Of a DNA stretch of 64,000 nucleotides, positions 46,339 to 57,389 are shown piece by piece (positions within the stretch are counted from its first letter, which is position 1; the number at the start of each line of letters is the position of its first letter). Location of the stretch: positions 47,703 through 111,702 of the forward strand of contig JADLZK010012323.1 in assembly GCA_015847255.1 (NCBI GenBank), in the 5' to 3' direction. The notes below the pieces were generated by a model. That model did not search any database. It saw nothing but the letters and a program-made list of their open reading frames with translations, and was not told the DNA's origin. The stretch is from Hyparrhenia diplandra. Lineage: Eukaryota > Streptophyta > Magnoliopsida > Poales > Poaceae. A program made the translations under genes and the position numbers.

Positions 46339-46517
46339 TCTTACAAAATGATCACATATATACCTCCTCGTCATAGCTGGCTGGGTTGTTCTGCACAAAA
46401 TCCATTAAGTATTGGTCGACATCTGCATCGTCAACTTCATCATTGCCACCACCGTGGATAATATTCATCATTAATTCTTCATCGTCCATGTTGATGTTGT
46501 CTCTTGGATCGGCCATC
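42580..46517 (-). CDS. CACTA TNP1-like (Transposase_24) protein with C-terminal Ulp1 (C48) protease domain
   Basis: The likely ATG is at 46517 (MADPRDNINMDDEE), exon 1 ending at 46364. The main body (about 46230-43668) has the Ptta/En/Spm Transposase_24 region: KNWSMQQMAKQFVSWKKDLY, then ELTYAIGTAEHTGRTRGKG and KFGFPDD, a heptad-rich coiled coil, two Pro-rich runs (PPPPPPPPPPGPPPAPA type) and a Lys-rich stretch. Further exons 43550-43390, 43305-43195, 43094-43022, 42934-42839 and 42738-42580 splice in frame with GT-AG sites. They encode a Ulp1 peptidase with HWILFHIV (His), TIFDSLRW (Asp) and QQPQGSSHCG (Gln, Cys). Ulp1 enzymes cleave SUMO-like conjugates; a role in transposition is not known. 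One 4-bp CGCA duplication near 45563-45571 breaks the frame. Confidence 0.85.
46274..46335. repeat. (AT)n microsatellite
   Basis: About 60 bp of almost pure AT dinucleotides in the first intron of the TNP1/Ulp1 gene. Confidence 0.95.
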
Positions 46518-46589
46518 TATCCCTGAAAAAAAAAACATACTAAGTTTTTATTTTACATGTTACGTTGTACATCGAACACGTTTGACGTC

Positions 46590-47230
46590 GTAGGAAACCC
46601 TAACACATGGATTCGTCGGGGAAGTAAGTTTTTAGTTTAGTTCTTCGTCGGAAACCCTAACATGCGTGCTTTTTTCGTCGGAAAAACTAAGTTTCAATTT
46701 GACATGTTACATTGAACTCTTTGTATACATGGATCGGAAACCCTAACACATGGATTCGTCGGGGCCACAGTTTTTAGTTTAGTTCTTCGTCGGAAACCCT
46801 AACACGCGTGCTTTCGTCGGAAAAACTAAGTTTCAATTTGACATGTTACATGGATCGGAAAACGTCTGACGTCGTCGCGGAAACCCTAACACATGCATTC
46901 ATCGAAAAGTATAGTTCATCATCGTCGGAAACCCTAACACACATTCGCGAAACATCTAAAGTTGTCGGAAACCTAACACACACGTGCTTTCCGTCGGAAA
47001 AACTAAGTTTCAATTTTACATGTTACATCGATCGAAAAACGTCGGCGTTGTCGACACATGCATTCATCGAAAAATATAGTTCATCATCGCCGGAAACCCT
47101 AACACACATTCAAAAAAAAATCTAAAGTCGCCGGAAACCCTAACACATTCGCGAAAAATCTACGATGCGTCGCCGGAAACCCTAACACACATTCGCGAAC
47201 AATCGATCTCAAGTCATCGGAAACCCTAAC
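46590..47230 (+). repeat. Array of ten telobox motifs (AAACCCTAA)
   Basis: Exact AAACCCTAA occurs at 46595, 46652, 46738, 46794, 46881, 46929, 47094, 47135, 47177 and 47221, all in one orientation, with one AAACCTAA variant near 46968. Each copy is embedded in a CGTCGGAAACCCTAACACA-like unit with irregular spacing (about 40-165 bp), and larger units (GGATTCGTCGGGG..., AAAAACTAAGTTTCAATTT) are also repeated. It lies directly upstream of the TNP1/Ulp1 gene, in its presumed promoter. Confidence 0.9.
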
Positions 47231-47389
47231 GGTTTTAGCATTGTTAACATGCAATTTGGTCATACAATCTCAACTCGTCATCAACCCTATTGGTTTTAAC
47301 ATACAATTCCCATACAATCATATATATACAATACTCAATTTAATTTTATTTCCATTTTTTCAATTCTCTTTGGAATTTTTTCTACCTCT

Positions 47390-48120
47390 GTTAACAGGGG
47401 CGGTGGGGAAGCACGAAGGGGTCGGCGGGGCGCCGGCGCCGTTCTCGGCGGTCGCGACGGCCGGCCGTGGGAGAGGCCTAGGCGGCGTTGAGGAGGGGCC
47501 GGGTGGCGTGGCGCGACCGTGGGAGGCGGAGACGGAGGCACGCGCGGCCGTGGGGAGGTGGGCGCGCGTGCGGCGGCGTCGAGGGGCTGTGAAGCGGAGG
47601 CGCGCGGCGGCGGCGGCGTTGAGGAGGACCGGAGGCGGAGGCGCGGTGGCGTTGAGGAGGACGGGAGGCGGAGGCACGCAGCGGCGTTGAGGAGGGGGCG
47701 GGGCGCGGGCGTCTGGCGAGGAGCGCGCGCGGCGGCGTCGAGGAGGGCCGGAGGCGCAGAGAAGCACGTGGGAGGCGGAGACGGAGGCACGCGCGGCCGT
47801 GGGGAGGTGGAGGGGCGTAGCCGGCGTTGAGGAGGGGCGGGGCGGCGCGCGGCCGCCGTGCTTGGCGAGGCGCGACGGCGGCGGCGCCGACGAGGAATTT
47901 GGGAGGCGCGGAGCGCCGCGTGGCGTCGAGGGCGTGGGAGACGGACGCAGTGTCGGCGAGGGATGGCGAAGGCGCGTGGCGGAGCTTGGACGGAGCACTT
48001 CAGCGGCGAGACGACGTCGTCGGGGAGGGTTTAGCGGCGATCGACGACGACGACGGCGACGAGATCCGATCGATCGGGCGGAGGGGCGGAGGAAGGGAGG
48101 AACGGGCGCCCCGAGTTATA
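47390..48120. other. GC-rich block inside CACTA-1
   Basis: Dense GGCGGCG / GGAGGCGGAG repeats with overlapping ORFs on both strands and no conserved domain. GC-rich leaders near the transcribed end are usual in CACTA elements, so this may be the upstream region of the TNP1/Ulp1 gene. Confidence 0.6.
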
Positions 48121-48124
48121 TACT

Positions 48125-48330
48125 AGGCACCTCTATTCCCGGCTCCCCTCCACAACCGGGAGTAGAACACCTTTACTCCGGCTCCTCTATACTGCCGGGG
48201 TAGAAGTCCCCACCTTTACTCCGGCCGCACTCGTGGCCCGGGAGTAAAGGTGAATTTTTTGGCGGGCGGCGATGCCGACCCACCTTTACTCCCGGGCCAC
48301 GAGTTCAGCTGGGAGTAAAGGTGAATTTTT
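48125..48330. repeat. Internal block of subterminal-type repeats in CACTA-1
   Basis: TTTACTCCCGGGCC, ACAACCGGGAGTAGA, CCCGGGAGTAAAGGTG and related motifs, otherwise confined to the element ends, recur here between the two genes. No CACTA terminus lies beside them. Confidence 0.75.
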
Positions 48331-48799
48331 TCCTATTTCCCGCCACCGTTTCATCCTTTTTTTTTTTTACATTTTCTTTTCATTTATTCACTACAATTTA
48401 TTTTAAATATAGAAAATTACATAGCAATTTTAAAACTTTTGAAAAATTGAATTTAACTACACATTGTTTTACTCCACACTATAAAAATATGTAACCTAAA
48501 AAAAATTTTACCTTTTTCTATTGACTAGCTATGATAATGTAGTTAATAATCAATAATTCATTAATGCAAAATTGTTGCCATTAAATAAAATAATTAAATA
48601 TAATGTATTTTGACAGGAACATTATTTTTACATTATCTGTACGTAAAAATTCTGACATTACTTGTTTTTTAAAAGTATATTCGTAGCATTGTCAAACATT
48701 GTCAAATGGAAGAAACTAATAAAGATGTTCGGTCATAATTATTACATATAGGGTTGTCTCAAAATACGATATTACACAAACACTAAATTAAGTTGGCTT

Positions 48800-51700
48800 C
48801 TATCTTGTCCATGGAGTGTCTTCTTCATTGAGTAAGATGGAGGGATCCTTGCTCACTTTGAAAGGCACAATTCTGATTTGCTTCTCATAATCTTTTGACA
48901 TGTCTGACTTGTCCTCAATTCCTACGATGTTTGATTTACCTGGAAGAACTATGTGGCGCCTGGGCTCATCATTTGTTGGCTCCTTGTTGTTTTTCCCTTT
49001 CTTAGGTTTTGTAGCCATGTCTTTCACATAGAATACCTGACTTACATCTTTGGCGAGGACAAATGGTTCTTCTTTATAATCTGTGGTTTTTAGATCCACT
49101 GTTGTCAGTCCATAATCTGGGTCAACTGCTAAAGCCCCGCTTCCGGTCAACTTCACCCACTGGCACTTAAACAAAGGGACCTTCAAATTACCTCCATAGT
49201 CTAGTTCCCATATGTCCTCTATGCAGCCATAAAATGTTTTTTTCACCCCATTTGGGTCTTCGGCATCTATTCGAACACCACTGTTTTGGTTTGTGCTCCT
49301 TTTATCACGGGATCTTTTGTGTAAAATGTGCTACCATTTATTTCATACCCTTTGTATGTGAGGACATGCCACGATGGTTGTGCAGACCAACCTATATAGC
49401 TGCTACGGAAGACTCTGATCACCTTGGCACTTTTTTTTCAACCAACCGATAAAACTTGACAAGTGCTCACGCCTAATAGAATCCTCATCCATGTCAGGAA
49501 ACTTTGATCGTATTAGCTCCTTATGTTCTTGGATATACGGACACACCAAAGTGCTGTTTTTGCGAAAGCGTGTATTGTGCTTTGTCGAAATTATTATCCT
49601 CCATACTTGATATATGTTCTCTTTCCTAGTGTTCTCTTTCCTAGTGTCCCCTTTCCACTTAGCCTTCCCTCATGTCGCGATTCGGGGACACCAATTGGGT
49701 CAAGGTCGGGAATAAAGTCAACACAGAACTCAATGACCTCCTACGTTCCGTAGCCCTCGGCGATGCTTCCTCTCGGGCGAGCCCGGTTGTGAACATATTT
49801 CTTCAAGATTCCCATGAACCTCTCAAAAGGGAACATGTTGTGTAAGAAACGGGGACCGAGAATAGCAATCTCTTTGACTAGGTGAACTAGGAGGTGTGTC
49901 ATGATATTAAAGAAGGAGGGAGGGAACACCAACTCAAAGCCGACAAGACTTCGAACCACATCATTCTGTAGCTTAGTTAATTCACGTGGATCGATTGCCT
50001 TCTCGAGATATTTCATTGAGAAATGCACATAGCTTCACGAGCATGCAGGCGTACTTTGGGAGGTAGAATCCCTCTTAGCGCAAACCTGGAAGCAACTGTG
50101 TCATGAGCACGTGGCAATCATGGGACTTTAAGTGTTGAAATTTCTTCTCGGCACATTTATTAATCGCTTTATATTTGAGGAGAATCCAGATGGTACCTTG
50201 ATCTTTGTTTAGGCATTCAAACATGCTTTCCTTCTCTTCTTTGGTAAGACTAAAGCTAGCAGGGCCTAAGTATTGGCGTCCCTCATCGTCCGATCGCGCT
50301 TCAGGTGTGTCCTTATGCTTCCCGTACACACCCATGAAGCCTAGCAGGTTGACACAAAGATTCTTTGTTAGGTGCATCACATCAATTGCCTTTGCGAACC
50401 TCTAGGACTTGCCAATAGGGTAGCTCCCAAAATATTGACTTCTTCTTCCACATGGGTGCGTGACCTTCATCATCGTTTGGAACAGGTATGTTGCCAGGTC
50501 CCTTCCCAAACACTACTTTGATATCGTTGACCATCTCCAGTACATCCTTACCAGTCCGGTTGCGAGGCTTGGCATTGTGGTCTGCGGTACCGTTGAAATG
50601 TTTCCCTTTCTTTCTTAACACGTGACTCTTGGGAAGAAATCGACGGTAGCCAGGGTACACGACCTTTCGACAGTTTTTCAAAAAAATACCCTTACAATCC
50701 GTGAAACAGTGCGTGCAAGCATTATATCCCTTGTTTGACTGTCCTGATATATTACTTAGAGCCGGCCAATCGTTGATTGTTACAAACAACAGAGCGCGCA
50801 AGTCAAAGTGTTCCTGTTTGTACTCATCCCACATACGTACACCGGGTTTATCCCACAAAAGAAGAAGCTCGTCAACTAGTGGCCTCGGTACACATCGATG
50901 TCGTTTCCAGCTCGCCGGGCCTTGGATGAGTATCGGCATCATAATGAATTTCCGCTTCATGCATATCCAGGGGGGAAGGTTGTAGATAGACAGAGTAACA
51001 GGCCAGGTGCTATGGCTACTGTTCTGATCCCCGAAGGGGTTAAAACCATCCGTACTTAAGGCAAACCTCACGTTTCTTGCATCATCTGCAAAATTCTTGA
51101 ATTCTGAATCGATTGCTCTCCACTGTGACCCATCAGCAGGGTGCCTCAACTTGCCGTCTATCTTACGGTCTTCTTTGTGCCATCGCATCAACTTTGCATG
51201 GTCCTTGTTTCTGAACAAACGTTTCAGGCGTGGTATTATCGGAGCGTACCACATAACCTTAGCAGGGATTTTCAACCTAGGCCTTTCGCCCTCAACATCA
51301 CCAGGATCGTCTCGCCTGATCTTATACCGTGATGCATGACATGTCGGACATTCATCCAACTTCTCGTTATCCTCGCCATAGTACAGGAAACAATCATTAG
51401 GACATGCATCAATCTTTTTGATTGTTAATCCCAAAGGACATACAACCTTCTTTGCTTCGTGCGTCTTTGGCGGGCAACTCATTGTCCTTCGGAAGCATCT
51501 TCTTTACGGATAGTCAATAAGCGGCTAAACGCATTGTCGAAACACCATTCTTCGCCTTCCTTTGCAGCAATTCTAGTGTGGTACCCAACTTTTTTTCGCC
51601 CCTGAATCACGGCTTGGGTACAACAACTTCTTGTGGTCCTCTAGCATGCGCTCAAACTTCTTCTTCTCCTTTTCTTTTTCGCATTCATTCCGTGCTTCAC

Positions 51701-52170
51701 GAATAGCCTGATCAAGCCCATCGGTAGGCTCATCTCCTGGCGGCACCGGTGCCTCCTCGCATCTTCCTCCATTGCAATATTTTCTATGACATCACCAAAT
51801 TCAGCATATTCAGCAATAACATTGTCGTCATCCCTCCTTCGTCTTCACCTTCTTCCATTGGGACACCGGTCTCTCCGTGCTTGGTCCAACAAACATAGTT
51901 GGGCATGAATCCCGACTTATAGAGGTGTAAATGAAGGATATGTGCTTTGGAAAACTCTCTCTTATTCTGCACAAGGCACATGGGCAGCACATAAAACCGT
52001 TTCGCTTGTTTGCTTGGGCGCACATAGGAACTCATGCACCCCACGTCTGTACTCATCGTCGCGTCGATCTCGTTGTACATCCAATTTCGCTTCATCTGTA
52101 ATTTTTTTAACATAATCATCGTATGAAAAAAGTACACACGGATACATTTGAGTAAATACACAACATGCAT
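48800..52170 (-). pseudogene. CACTA-1 TNP2-type transposase (Transposase_21), broken
   Basis: In order on the minus strand: an N-terminal Transpos_assoc-like region (52170-51784, with YKSGFMPNYVCWTKHGE). Next is the TNP2 core (51482-50382), with IDACPNDCFLYYGEDNEKLD, CPTCHASRYKIRR, VMWYAPIIPRLKRLFRNKDHA, STDGFNPFG, NLPPW and RALLFVTINDWPAL. Then come a VMHLTKNLCVNLLGFMG segment (50380-50075), a DUF4218-like segment (50028-49741, FPFERFMGILKKYVHNRARP) and a DUF4216-like C-terminus (49246-48800). TNP2 cuts and joins element ends. One-base frame changes near 50388 and 50093, and a TAG at 49743-49741 where relatives have Glu, inactivate it. Confidence 0.9.
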
Positions 52171-52719
52171 GAATAGTACATTTTATTATTTTTTACGACG
52201 GGTAGCCTACAACTTTTGTTTGCGCATACAACGAACTCCACTAAAGCAAAGAAAGAAGAAATAGACATCAATTAAAGCGAGAACATCCTTCGTAGGGCAC
52301 GAAGCAATGAACCTAAGAAACTAATATTTTCGCCTGGTATCTCCCGAATCTCCATTGCTACACCTTGGTCATTGTTATTTGGAATATTTACACCATGATA
52401 GGCCGCCAAAGCTTCAGCTTACGTGTTGTATTTTTGTAACAATTTCCTTTGTAGCGATGGACCTGAGCATATGGCAATCGGCCGGGTTCGATAGATCCCC
52501 TGATACGCGCCCAACATGCACTACGTACCATGCCATGTTTCCTACACATTTAATTAAATTAAATTGATTTCTAATTTAGACTACAAATTATTGAATTACA
52601 CAATTTGGTAAATGAAGTTAATTTCCTCATTTCTCTAATCAAAAGAAAATTACATAAACAACCATATTTAAATAAAGTGCAAAAACATGAAATAGAGGAT
52701 GAAAAGGAGGGGGAGTGCA

Positions 52720-53140
52720 GTTGCCAAACCTTTATTCCCGGTTTGGTTGGGAAACCCGGAGTAAAAAGGGGGTTGTGCTGTTTTTTTGGAAGGAAATGCG
52801 TTGAAAAATTCAAGGGGGCGGGGAGTATTTATAGTGGGGAATATTAATCGGTTGGGGGCTTGAACCGGGAGTAAAGCTCGAGCTTTACTCCCGGCTGGTA
52901 TTACCAACCGGGGAATAGATCTTTATTCGGTTGGTTATCTGAGCCGGGAGTAAAGCTCGATCTTTACTCGGTTCAAGCCCCCAACCGGGATTAGATCTCC
53001 CGGCGGGGGAAGGGGCACACGGCGCAGGACCCTTTACTCCCGGCTGGGAGCTACAACCGGGAGTAAAGATATATTTACTCCCGGGTAAATTTCCAGCCGG
53101 GAGTAACCTCGATTTTGGCCTCGAGACTAAAAGTCACTTC
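52720..53140. repeat. CACTA-1 right subterminal repeats
   Basis: About ten copies of TTTACTCCCGGYTGG or its complement CCAACCGGGAGTAAAG, in both orientations. Confidence 0.85.
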
Positions 53141-53153
53141 TGTAGTAGTGGGT

Positions 53154-53932
53154 GGGGTTCCCACCAGACGGCCGCCTCCATTTTTGGTGGCAATTCATTT
53201 AATTTGTGAACAGAGGCCGCGCACTAGCTAATAGTAGCCTGTTGTCAACACTAATCCATATATTAAATAAACCTAAGAAACAGGCGACGTGATTTGCATT
53301 GCATATGCTTTGTGTAGCCAATAACTATAATGTACGCCAGTGTATGGACAATTCGGGTATATGCAGTGCAGGCCGGGCTTACCAACAACACATGCGTATA
53401 TATTATCTTTATACAGCAGTCTCTATCTCTGTTCTTGGTTATACATTCCCGCCGTGTGATTAGTTAGATGGTCTTGTCGTACGTGTCTCAAGGTCGTTCT
53501 CCTTCCTGCCTGAAGAAGTGGCAATAATAATCATGTTAGCGGCCTGCCCTTTCCATTCAGCTAAGTACTACGGGCTTGTTTGAGACAGTTTCACCAACAG
53601 CTTCATGAGACGTAGGTTGTGAGTCTTTTTTTTTTTTTTTTTTTTTTTTCTAAACAACTGTTTTCGAAACAGCTCATAGCTAAGGGGAATTCCCTTTTTT
53701 CTTTACATTCCACGAATGATGGAGTGAGGTGAAGGTGAAAAAATAGCTTTTCATAGCTCTCTCACTCATTTTCCTCTATCCTCTCTTAGCCATGCCTATT
53801 GAAAAAACTATTTTGCCAAACAAGTTTTCCAAACAACTCATCGTCACAAAAAAAAAAAAAAAAAGATGCTCACGAAACCATGCATTTTGCAAAAGTACTA
53901 TGCCCGGGCCTCTTTGCTTCGTTCCCATGCAT
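53154..53932. other. Spacer between the two CACTA elements
   Basis: No gene. A ~27-bp T run at 53623-53649 and an A run at 53849-53863 bracket sequence containing TTTCGAAACAGCTCATAGC and CTTTTCATAGCTCTCTC. GCTTGTTTGAGACAG (53574) and CCAAACAACTCATC (53829) may be decayed ends of a small element. Confidence 0.45.
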
Positions 53933-54419
53933 CACTACTACAAAAGGCTACTAAGAGGGCGCCTGCCATTTTGATTAGGGGCGGCTCATACTTTGAGCCG
54001 CCCCTATAGTATGCGAAAATCCTGGCTGGGAACAAACCACCCCTACTGACGTTATCAGGGGCGGCTATATATACAGCCACTCCTAATGTAACTTGGTCAA
54101 ATTTGGTCAAACAAAACACTAAATATCCTCAAATTAAAAACTTTTGAATAGAAACGTGTTAGACCTCATGGAGATCTACAATATTTATATGTTCATTTTT
54201 CCTTTTGAGAATGTGTTAGTCGAAGTAGTGCCCCTAATGTTGTCAGGGGCGTCTCTATATAGTGCCACCCCTAATGTAACTTGGTCAAACTTGGTCAAAC
54301 GAAGCACTAAATGACTTCAAATTAAAACTCTCCCAGTCTCTCTCCGTCTCCCTCTACTGTGCCGTCGTCGTACGTCCGCCAGGGCTAGGAAACCCTAGCC
54401 GCCGACGTACGAGATCTGA

Positions 54420-55290
54420 GCGCCTCCATCGATCTGCTGTGGTGCCTGCGCCGGTGAACTCTGCTGCTGCTGGTGCCTGTGCCGCCCCTCCGTCCACCAT
54501 CTGCCGTGGTGCGGACATGAACTGCTGCTGCTGGTGCTGCATGAACTGCTGCTGCTGGTGGTGCCGCGCCCGGTGAACTCCTGCTGCTTTGCTGGTGGTG
54601 CCTGCGCCCGGTGAACTCCTCTTTGGTGTTGGCTGCTCTTGGGTGCTGGTGCCGCGCCCGGTGAGCTCGTGCTTCTGCTGGTGCCTCCATCTAGTGCTGG
54701 TGCCTCCATCTTCTTCCCCTTGCTGGTGAGTCCCTGTGATGCCATTCTTTGGCAGGTGAGTACCTAATGCTGCCTGTGATGCCATTCTTTGGCAGGTGAG
54801 TACCTAATGCTGCCTATGATGAATTTTGAGAAGAATATGACATATTGACATTTGGTTATCTGATGCCGCCTGTGATGCCTACATGATTTTTTAGCTGAGC
54901 ACTATTATGCCACTGCCTATGATGCCATACTTGATTTTTAGATGAATTTGAGATGAATTTTAGCTGAGCTATTTGCCACTGCCATAGTACATGAATTTTA
55001 GATGAGCATTTGCCACTGCCATACTTGATTTTTAGATGAATTTTAGATGAGCATTTGCCATTTGCTGCCTGTGATGCCAAATTTGATGGTTTTAACTATG
55101 TCAATGCCACTGCCTATGATGCCTTATCAAAAATTTGAGCACATGTCATTCCTATTTGTGGCTGCCCATCCTCCCAAACTCATGCCTGTGATGCCAAATT
55201 TGATGGTTTTAACTTGTGGTTGTCTTGTGGTTTTAACTTGATGCCAAATTTGATGGTTTTAACTTGTGACTATCTACACATGTGCAATCT
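54420..55290 (+). repeat. Internal tandem-like repeats of CACTA-2
   Basis: GGTGCCTGCGCCCGGTGAAC units occur four to five times at 54440-54670. TGCCTGTGATGCCATTCTTTG occurs twice (near 54731 and 54773), and CCAAATTTGATGGTTTTAAC three times at 55077-55262. No product is supported. Confidence 0.75.
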
Positions 55291-55983
55291 ACTTGTGGCT
55301 GTCTCGCTGCTCCACTACTACTACCCCTGTGCTTCCCATCATCCCAAACTTGGTGCTATCTACTTGTGGCAGCCCTAGGCTGCTGCTATCTACACATGTG
55401 CAATGATGTGTTTTTTTTAATTGGCTGAGACAGTGGCATGTGCAATGATGTCAAACTTATGATGAATCTTTTTATATACTAAGTGGCATATGCAATGATG
55501 ATCTTTTTATATACTTGTAAAACATAGGGTTGAGGCAGTGGCATATGCAATGATGGGAACTCTTTTAAGCTGAGGCGGCTGCTATGATGATTTTGTGGCC
55601 CTCTATACTTGTAACCTTCTAAACTAGGATGGCTTACATAAGCAACCAGTTTAGGAGTGATGAGATGACACAGGGACAAATCTGAGCCAAATAACCTGTA
55701 AATGTATATATGCATAAATGTTTTTTGTGACCTGTCCACTTAAATCATGAAAAATTGAACCCTTGCTACAATTGTTGTCCACTTAAATCTTATAAATGCA
55801 TGCTGTACATGAATAGTTTGGCATATTTCATTCTATTGCTGGCATGAATAGTGTACATGAATAGCTTGCCTCTCTTCCCTCCACTCTTCTCTGGCCTGTG
55901 GCCTCCTATAGTTTCGCTCAATGATACAAAAGGGTGTCTAATGCCAAATCTTTTCCTTCTATTAGATTAGACTAGATCATAAA

Positions 55984-56577
55984 ATGTCCCCGACAAGAGA
56001 CACTGCAGCCAAAAGCCCTGAGCACGAGAAAACCTTAGAAGAGGGAGAACCAGCTATCATGAGTCAGGAGGAGTTCAATAATCCAAGAAGGAAGGATCGG
56101 CTGCACGTCAAAACACACGTTCCCGTAAGTGTGACCTATTTCAGTACTGCATAATCTGAAATGCATTACCTAACAATTTTATATATACAGTGTCGCAAGC
56201 AGCAACCCGGAAGTGTACATTGTGGATATTATGTATGCATGGCGATGAGTAACAGCCTTTCCTACCTGAGATACCCAAACAAGGTATACATGCTCACTCC
56301 TCTCTCTCTCTATATATATATATGCTCACCGTGTTCCTATATATATGCTCACTCCTTTCTTATATTGGTGATTGTGTAGGTCAGAGAAGAGATAGGGAAA
56401 AATGGTGACCCTTACAAAGATGACCATCTCTTGGATTTCGTCAGTGGCCTTTGTGACTTTATATTAGATCGAATTATACATCACAAAGGTAGCTTCATCG
56501 ACCGTACCGCCGAGTTGCATAACAATCCAAAGTATCAACATCTCTGTGAGTGGGAAAGGCTAAGCCTAGGGCTTTGA
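55984..56577 (+). pseudogene. Three-exon Ulp1 (C48) protease C-terminal remnant in CACTA-2
   Basis: An ATG at 55984 opens MSPTRDTAAKSPEHEKTLEE. A CCC/GTAAGT donor at 56124 joins the acceptor at 56191 to give CRKQQPGSVHCGYYVCMAMS (Gln-Pro-Gly and catalytic Cys block of Ulp1 peptidases). The exon ends at 56283, and the third exon (56380-56577) reads VREEIGKNGDPYKDDHLLDF through CEWERLSLGL. All three junctions have GT-AG sites and keep frame, so a ~140-residue product is possible. The His and Asp of the triad and most of the fold are absent, so protease activity is not expected. Confidence 0.75.
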
Positions 56578-57170
56578 CTCAACTTATGATGGGAAATATG
56601 TGAACTTTATGTGAATTGTATGATGGGAAATTGTGAAATTTATGTGAACTTTGTGACTTGTATGATGGGAAATTGTGAACTTTATGTGAACTTTGTGACT
56701 TTATGTGAATTGTATCTCAACATCTTTGTATGTTATGTGAATTGTATGTTAAAGTATGTGAGTTTTGAATGATGCATATATGTTTATTTGAAGTATGGAG
56801 ACATATTATGGCAATTATCAATTGTTTACGTGAATTTTATATATATATATTTTTGGTGTGAAATTCAACTGTAGGGGCGGGTTTGGAGTAAACCGCCCCT
56901 ACTGCTGTGTCCCTATTAGGGCGGCTACAATAGGAGCCGCCCGATGTGGTCTCATTAGGGGCGGCTCGGCCAACCGCCCCTAAAGTGGAACCACATTAGG
57001 GGCGCATAGTTAGAGGCGGCTGGAAGAACAGCCCCTAGAGGCCATCTTCAGCCGCCCCTAAAGTAGGGCAATGTAGTAGTGCATGCTCCCACATGCAGTG
57101 CATGCAGTGTGTATGCAGCTAGCAGCAGCGGGGCGACCACACACGTATTAATAGCTGCAGCGTGGCAGAT

Positions 57171-57236
57171 GCAACGTTCAACCACCGGATCATGCAAGAG
57201 ATAGCAACGTTCAACCACCGGATCATGCAAGAGATA
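57171..57236 (+). repeat. 33-bp perfect tandem duplication in the GDSL upstream region
   Basis: Two identical adjacent 33-bp units (57171-57203, 57204-57236), each beginning GCAACGTTCAACCACCGG, about 145-210 bp upstream of the TATA box. Confidence 0.95.
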
Positions 57237-57381
57237 GCAGCCGGCCGATGATCGATCATATCGCGCCGTCACAGCCGGTGCACGCGCGCGCACGTGCCTG
57301 ATTCATGAGTTGAGTTCCCTTTCGATCCCTGGCTGGCGCCACGTCTACTCTCTACTCTACTCATCTCATGCGCGCTGCTGC

Positions 57382-57389
57382 TATAAATA
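57382..57389 (+). promoter_or_regulatory. TATA box of the GDSL gene
   Basis: TATAAATA 83 bp before the end of the leader, about 90 bp upstream of the ATG at 57472, followed by a CAGCAGCAGCC leader. Confidence 0.75.

Larger units (their letters stand above)
42096..53150 (-). mobile_element. CACTA-1: En/Spm CACTA transposon
   Basis: Left end CACTAGTACAGAA and right end TTCTGTAGTAGTG are inverted repeats, bounded by a 3-bp GGT duplication (42093-42095, 53151-53153). Subterminal repeats of the ACTCCCGGTTGG / CCAACCGGGAGTAAAG type fill both ends (42115-42320, 52720-53140). Two minus-strand genes are present: a TNP2-type transposase (broken) and a TNP1-like gene ending in a Ulp1 protease domain. 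A third block of the same repeats lies internally (48125-48330), hinting at a composite. Because the transposase gene is broken, the copy is probably not autonomous. Confidence 0.93.
53933..57081 (+). mobile_element. CACTA-2: short CACTA transposon with GGGGCGGCT subterminal repeats
   Basis: Ends CACTACTACAAAAGGC and GGGCAATGTAGTAGTG are inverted, with a 3-bp CAT duplication (53930-53932 and 57082-57084). Subterminal repeats are GGGGCGGCT / AGCCGCCCC (53979-54260, 56870-57062), a family different from CACTA-1. At 3.15 kb without a transposase gene it is non-autonomous. The interior holds CTG/GTGCCTG-rich repeats (54420-54720), a region of repeated TGCCTGTGATGCC units (54730-55260) and a Ulp1-like gene remnant. 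Confidence 0.92.

Noticed and set aside
46590..47230. Interstitial telomere remnant
   Set aside because: The AAACCCTAA motifs are separated by 40-165 bp of other repeated sequence and do not form contiguous AAACCCT tandem repeats, so this is not a telomere tract.
47241..48203. ORFs of up to 212 codons in the GC block of CACTA-1
   Set aside because: They consist of repeated GGCGGCG-type sequence translated on both strands into Arg/Gly or Pro/Ser runs, with no conserved motif.
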